This document shows, piece by piece, positions 5,940 to 6,963 of a stretch of 6,963 nt of DNA. The position numbers were made by a program, and so were the translations under genes. Source of the stretch: an uncultured bacterium (GTDB taxonomy: Bacteria; Bacteroidota; Bacteroidia; Bacteroidales; Bacteroidaceae); the NCBI GenBank assembly GCA_905215575.1, contig CAJMQV010000100.1, positions 1 through 6,963 of the forward strand, given 5' to 3'. How positions within the stretch are numbered: the stretch's first letter is position 1; each line of letters starts with the position of its first letter. Under the pieces are notes generated by a model, which was not told the DNA's origin, searched no databases, and worked only from the letters and a program-made list of their open reading frames with translations.

Positions 5940-6506
5940 TCACAAAATGAAAGTCTTCGGCTTGTATTTTAACTGATTCGAATTATCAAGCAGTGTCGCA
6001 TTGGAGAAAACAATCCCCTGTAGTTTCTCTGTGCCATGAGCTTCATGGGCATGACCAAAAAAGTGAAAGCGAGGCTTCACTTCAAAGACTCTGTTTCTCA
6101 ACGGAGCATTTCCCCAATGAACATGATTACTTTCATCCAAAATCATAAGCGGCGGCTCGTGACTAACCAACACATCCACCTCTGAAGAAATAAGTTGTTC
6201 GGAATGGTTGTATGCCAGTCCAAAGAATTTTATCCCCTCAATTTCACATTCACGATTCTGAAGGAAGTGAACATTTTCCGGCAGATCCTCTATACCCGTA
6301 GCATCCCAAAGACATAAGTCATGATTGCCCGTAACGAATATCTTGTGTTTATAAGGCAACGTGATGAACCAGTTCAGGAAATCAAGAACTTCCTCTTCTG
6401 TGCCGTTCTCGGTAATATCCCCACAATGCACGACAACATCGGCAGGAGGAAGATCTGTCAGCAAATGATGCTTGCTATGCGTATCAGATATCTGTATAAT
6501 TCTCAT
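5940..6506 (-). CDS. Calcineurin-like metallophosphoesterase (UPF0046/MPPED-like)
   Basis: This complete 188-residue protein carries every metal-binding motif of the calcineurin-like phosphoesterases. In order these are D-T-H (Asp8, His10), C-G-D (Asp30), G-N-H-D (60-63), S-H-E-P-P (His116) and G-H-A-H (151-154). The compact size, the start MRIIQISDTHSKH, and the features FFGLAYN and VLVSHEPP are typical of the UPF0046/MPPED (239FB-like) subgroup. The animal members are weak cyclic-nucleotide phosphodiesterases, and the bacterial substrate is generally unknown. It is expected to be a cytoplasmic two-metal hydrolase of a phosphomono- or diester; the substrate is not predictable here. The ATG follows the stop of the upstream metallo-beta-lactamase-fold gene by 22 bp with no terminator, so the two are likely co-transcribed. 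The sequence TAGTGTTTG just upstream resembles, but does not match, a -7 box. The segment is more A+T-rich than the xus genes. Confidence 0.9.
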   Translation of the reverse strand: MRIIQISDTHSKHHLLTDLPPADVVVHCGDITENGTEEEVLDFLNWFITLPYKHKIFVTGNHDLCLWDATGIEDLPENVHFLQNRECEIEGIKFFGLAYNHSEQLISSEVDVLVSHEPPLMILDESNHVHWGNAPLRNRVFEVKPRFHFFGHAHEAHGTEKLQGIVFSNATLLDNSNQLKYKPKTFIL

Positions 6507-6528
6507 GATTCAACTAACTTTTCAAACA

Positions 6529-6963
6529 CTATAATAGAGCATCTGCTTCCTTATGAATACAGATAACCTCCTTGGGATTAACCGTTTTGATAACATTCTC
6601 TATTGTGCCACGGTCAGCATGACCGGATGTATGCAGATCCACCACATTATGAAACATTTCACGAATTTCCTTATATAAAGGATTTGCCTTTATCTGTTCC
6701 GGATTTCTATAATATCCGTCCCATGACGAGTAAATAAGAAGCGTTTCTTCTTGTGGCAATTCCTGAATAACTTCCTGAAGACGGTCTTTTTGCGATGCTC
6801 CGGCAATCATAACCATGCCATTCTGTTTTATGCCGTTCAAAAAGCGCTGATTGTAGAATTTAGGCCGAAATGCAAACAGTCCGTGAGAAATTTCTCCCTC
6901 CTGCTCCGTAAAGAAACTCATAGTCTGTTTCATAAACTTTGAGCACACATACATACGCTTGCC
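6529..6963 (-). CDS. Metallo-beta-lactamase-fold hydrolase, C-terminal part with RMMBL domain
   Basis: The frame is open to the window edge (…G-K-R before the first Met), so this is the last 144 residues of a longer protein; the N-terminal H-x-H-x-D-H metal motif is not visible. The end of the visible part, DLHTSGHADRGTIENVI (109-125) followed by NPKEVICIHKE (129-139), is the RMMBL pattern. This is the conserved S-G-H-A plus V/I-H-x-E found at the C-terminus of RNase J, CPSF-like and related beta-CASP nucleases. The residue before the final Glu is Lys (HKE), where HGE or HTE is usual. GMVMIAGASQKDRLQEVIQ and ETLLIYSSWDGYY fit the strand-loop-strand part of the beta-CASP region. It may therefore act on RNA or another phosphodiester, but activity cannot be settled without the N-terminus. 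ATG at 6954 is internal. The downstream metallophosphoesterase is 22 bp away and probably co-transcribed. Confidence 0.75.
   Translation of the reverse strand, partial: GKRMYVCSKFMKQTMSFFTEQEGEISHGLFAFRPKFYNQRFLNGIKQNGMVMIAGASQKDRLQEVIQELPQEETLLIYSSWDGYYRNPEQIKANPLYKEIREMFHNVVDLHTSGHADRGTIENVIKTVNPKEVICIHKEADALL

Noticed and set aside
6507..6528. TAGTGTTTG before the metallophosphoesterase as a promoter -7 box
   Set aside because: The spacing inside the box is one base too long (three bases between TA and TTTG), and the gene sits only 22 bp behind its neighbour, so co-transcription is the simpler reading.

Overview
The window looks like chromosomal DNA from a gut-type Bacteroidales (Bacteroides, Phocaeicola or a close relative). 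Three things point there. The promoters fit the Bacteroides form (TTG/TTTG, about 20 bp, TAnnTTTG). Start codons follow A-rich leaders rather than Shine-Dalgarno sites. The first gene block is a TonB receptor, a DUF4374 lipoprotein and a PepSY protein, an order typical of this group. No mobile element, CRISPR array, tRNA or rRNA was seen.

Left part (1-4379, + strand): a xenosiderophore-uptake locus that closely resembles xusABC of Bacteroides thetaiotaomicron. It holds the C-terminal 511 residues of an outer-membrane TonB-dependent receptor (xusA, cut by the window edge), a DUF4374 lipoprotein (xusB) and a four-helix inner-membrane PepSY protein (xusC). The likely division of labour is that XusB captures ferric catecholate siderophore at the surface, XusA imports it, and XusC may reduce or release the iron at the inner membrane. 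A strong intrinsic terminator followed by a consensus promoter separates xusB from xusC, so xusC can be transcribed on its own. A second strong terminator closes the block.

Middle part (4420-5882): a divergent pair. On the minus strand is a small flavin-fold protein of the pyridoxamine-phosphate-oxidase/Nim type with a consensus promoter. On the plus strand is a 230-residue putative lipoprotein of unknown function. Its mature N-terminus carries a near copy of the GGADGPT motif known from the beta subunit of Na+-pumping decarboxylases. The 190-bp gap between them holds three alternating arms of one inverted repeat, an 11-bp direct repeat and a pyrimidine-rich tract.

Right part (5940-6963, - strand): a complete UPF0046/MPPED-like metallophosphoesterase and, 22 bp upstream of it, the C-terminal part of a metallo-beta-lactamase-fold protein with an RNase J-like RMMBL end. 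These are probably co-transcribed. This end is visibly more A+T-rich than the xus block: a hand count of single 60-base lines gave 33/60 G+C at 3661-3720, 24/60 at 6301-6360 and 20/60 at 6661-6720.

The features most worth a second look are the GGADQPT lipoprotein, the three-arm repeat over the Nim-like promoter, and the separate transcription unit of xusC with a palindrome over its -7 box.
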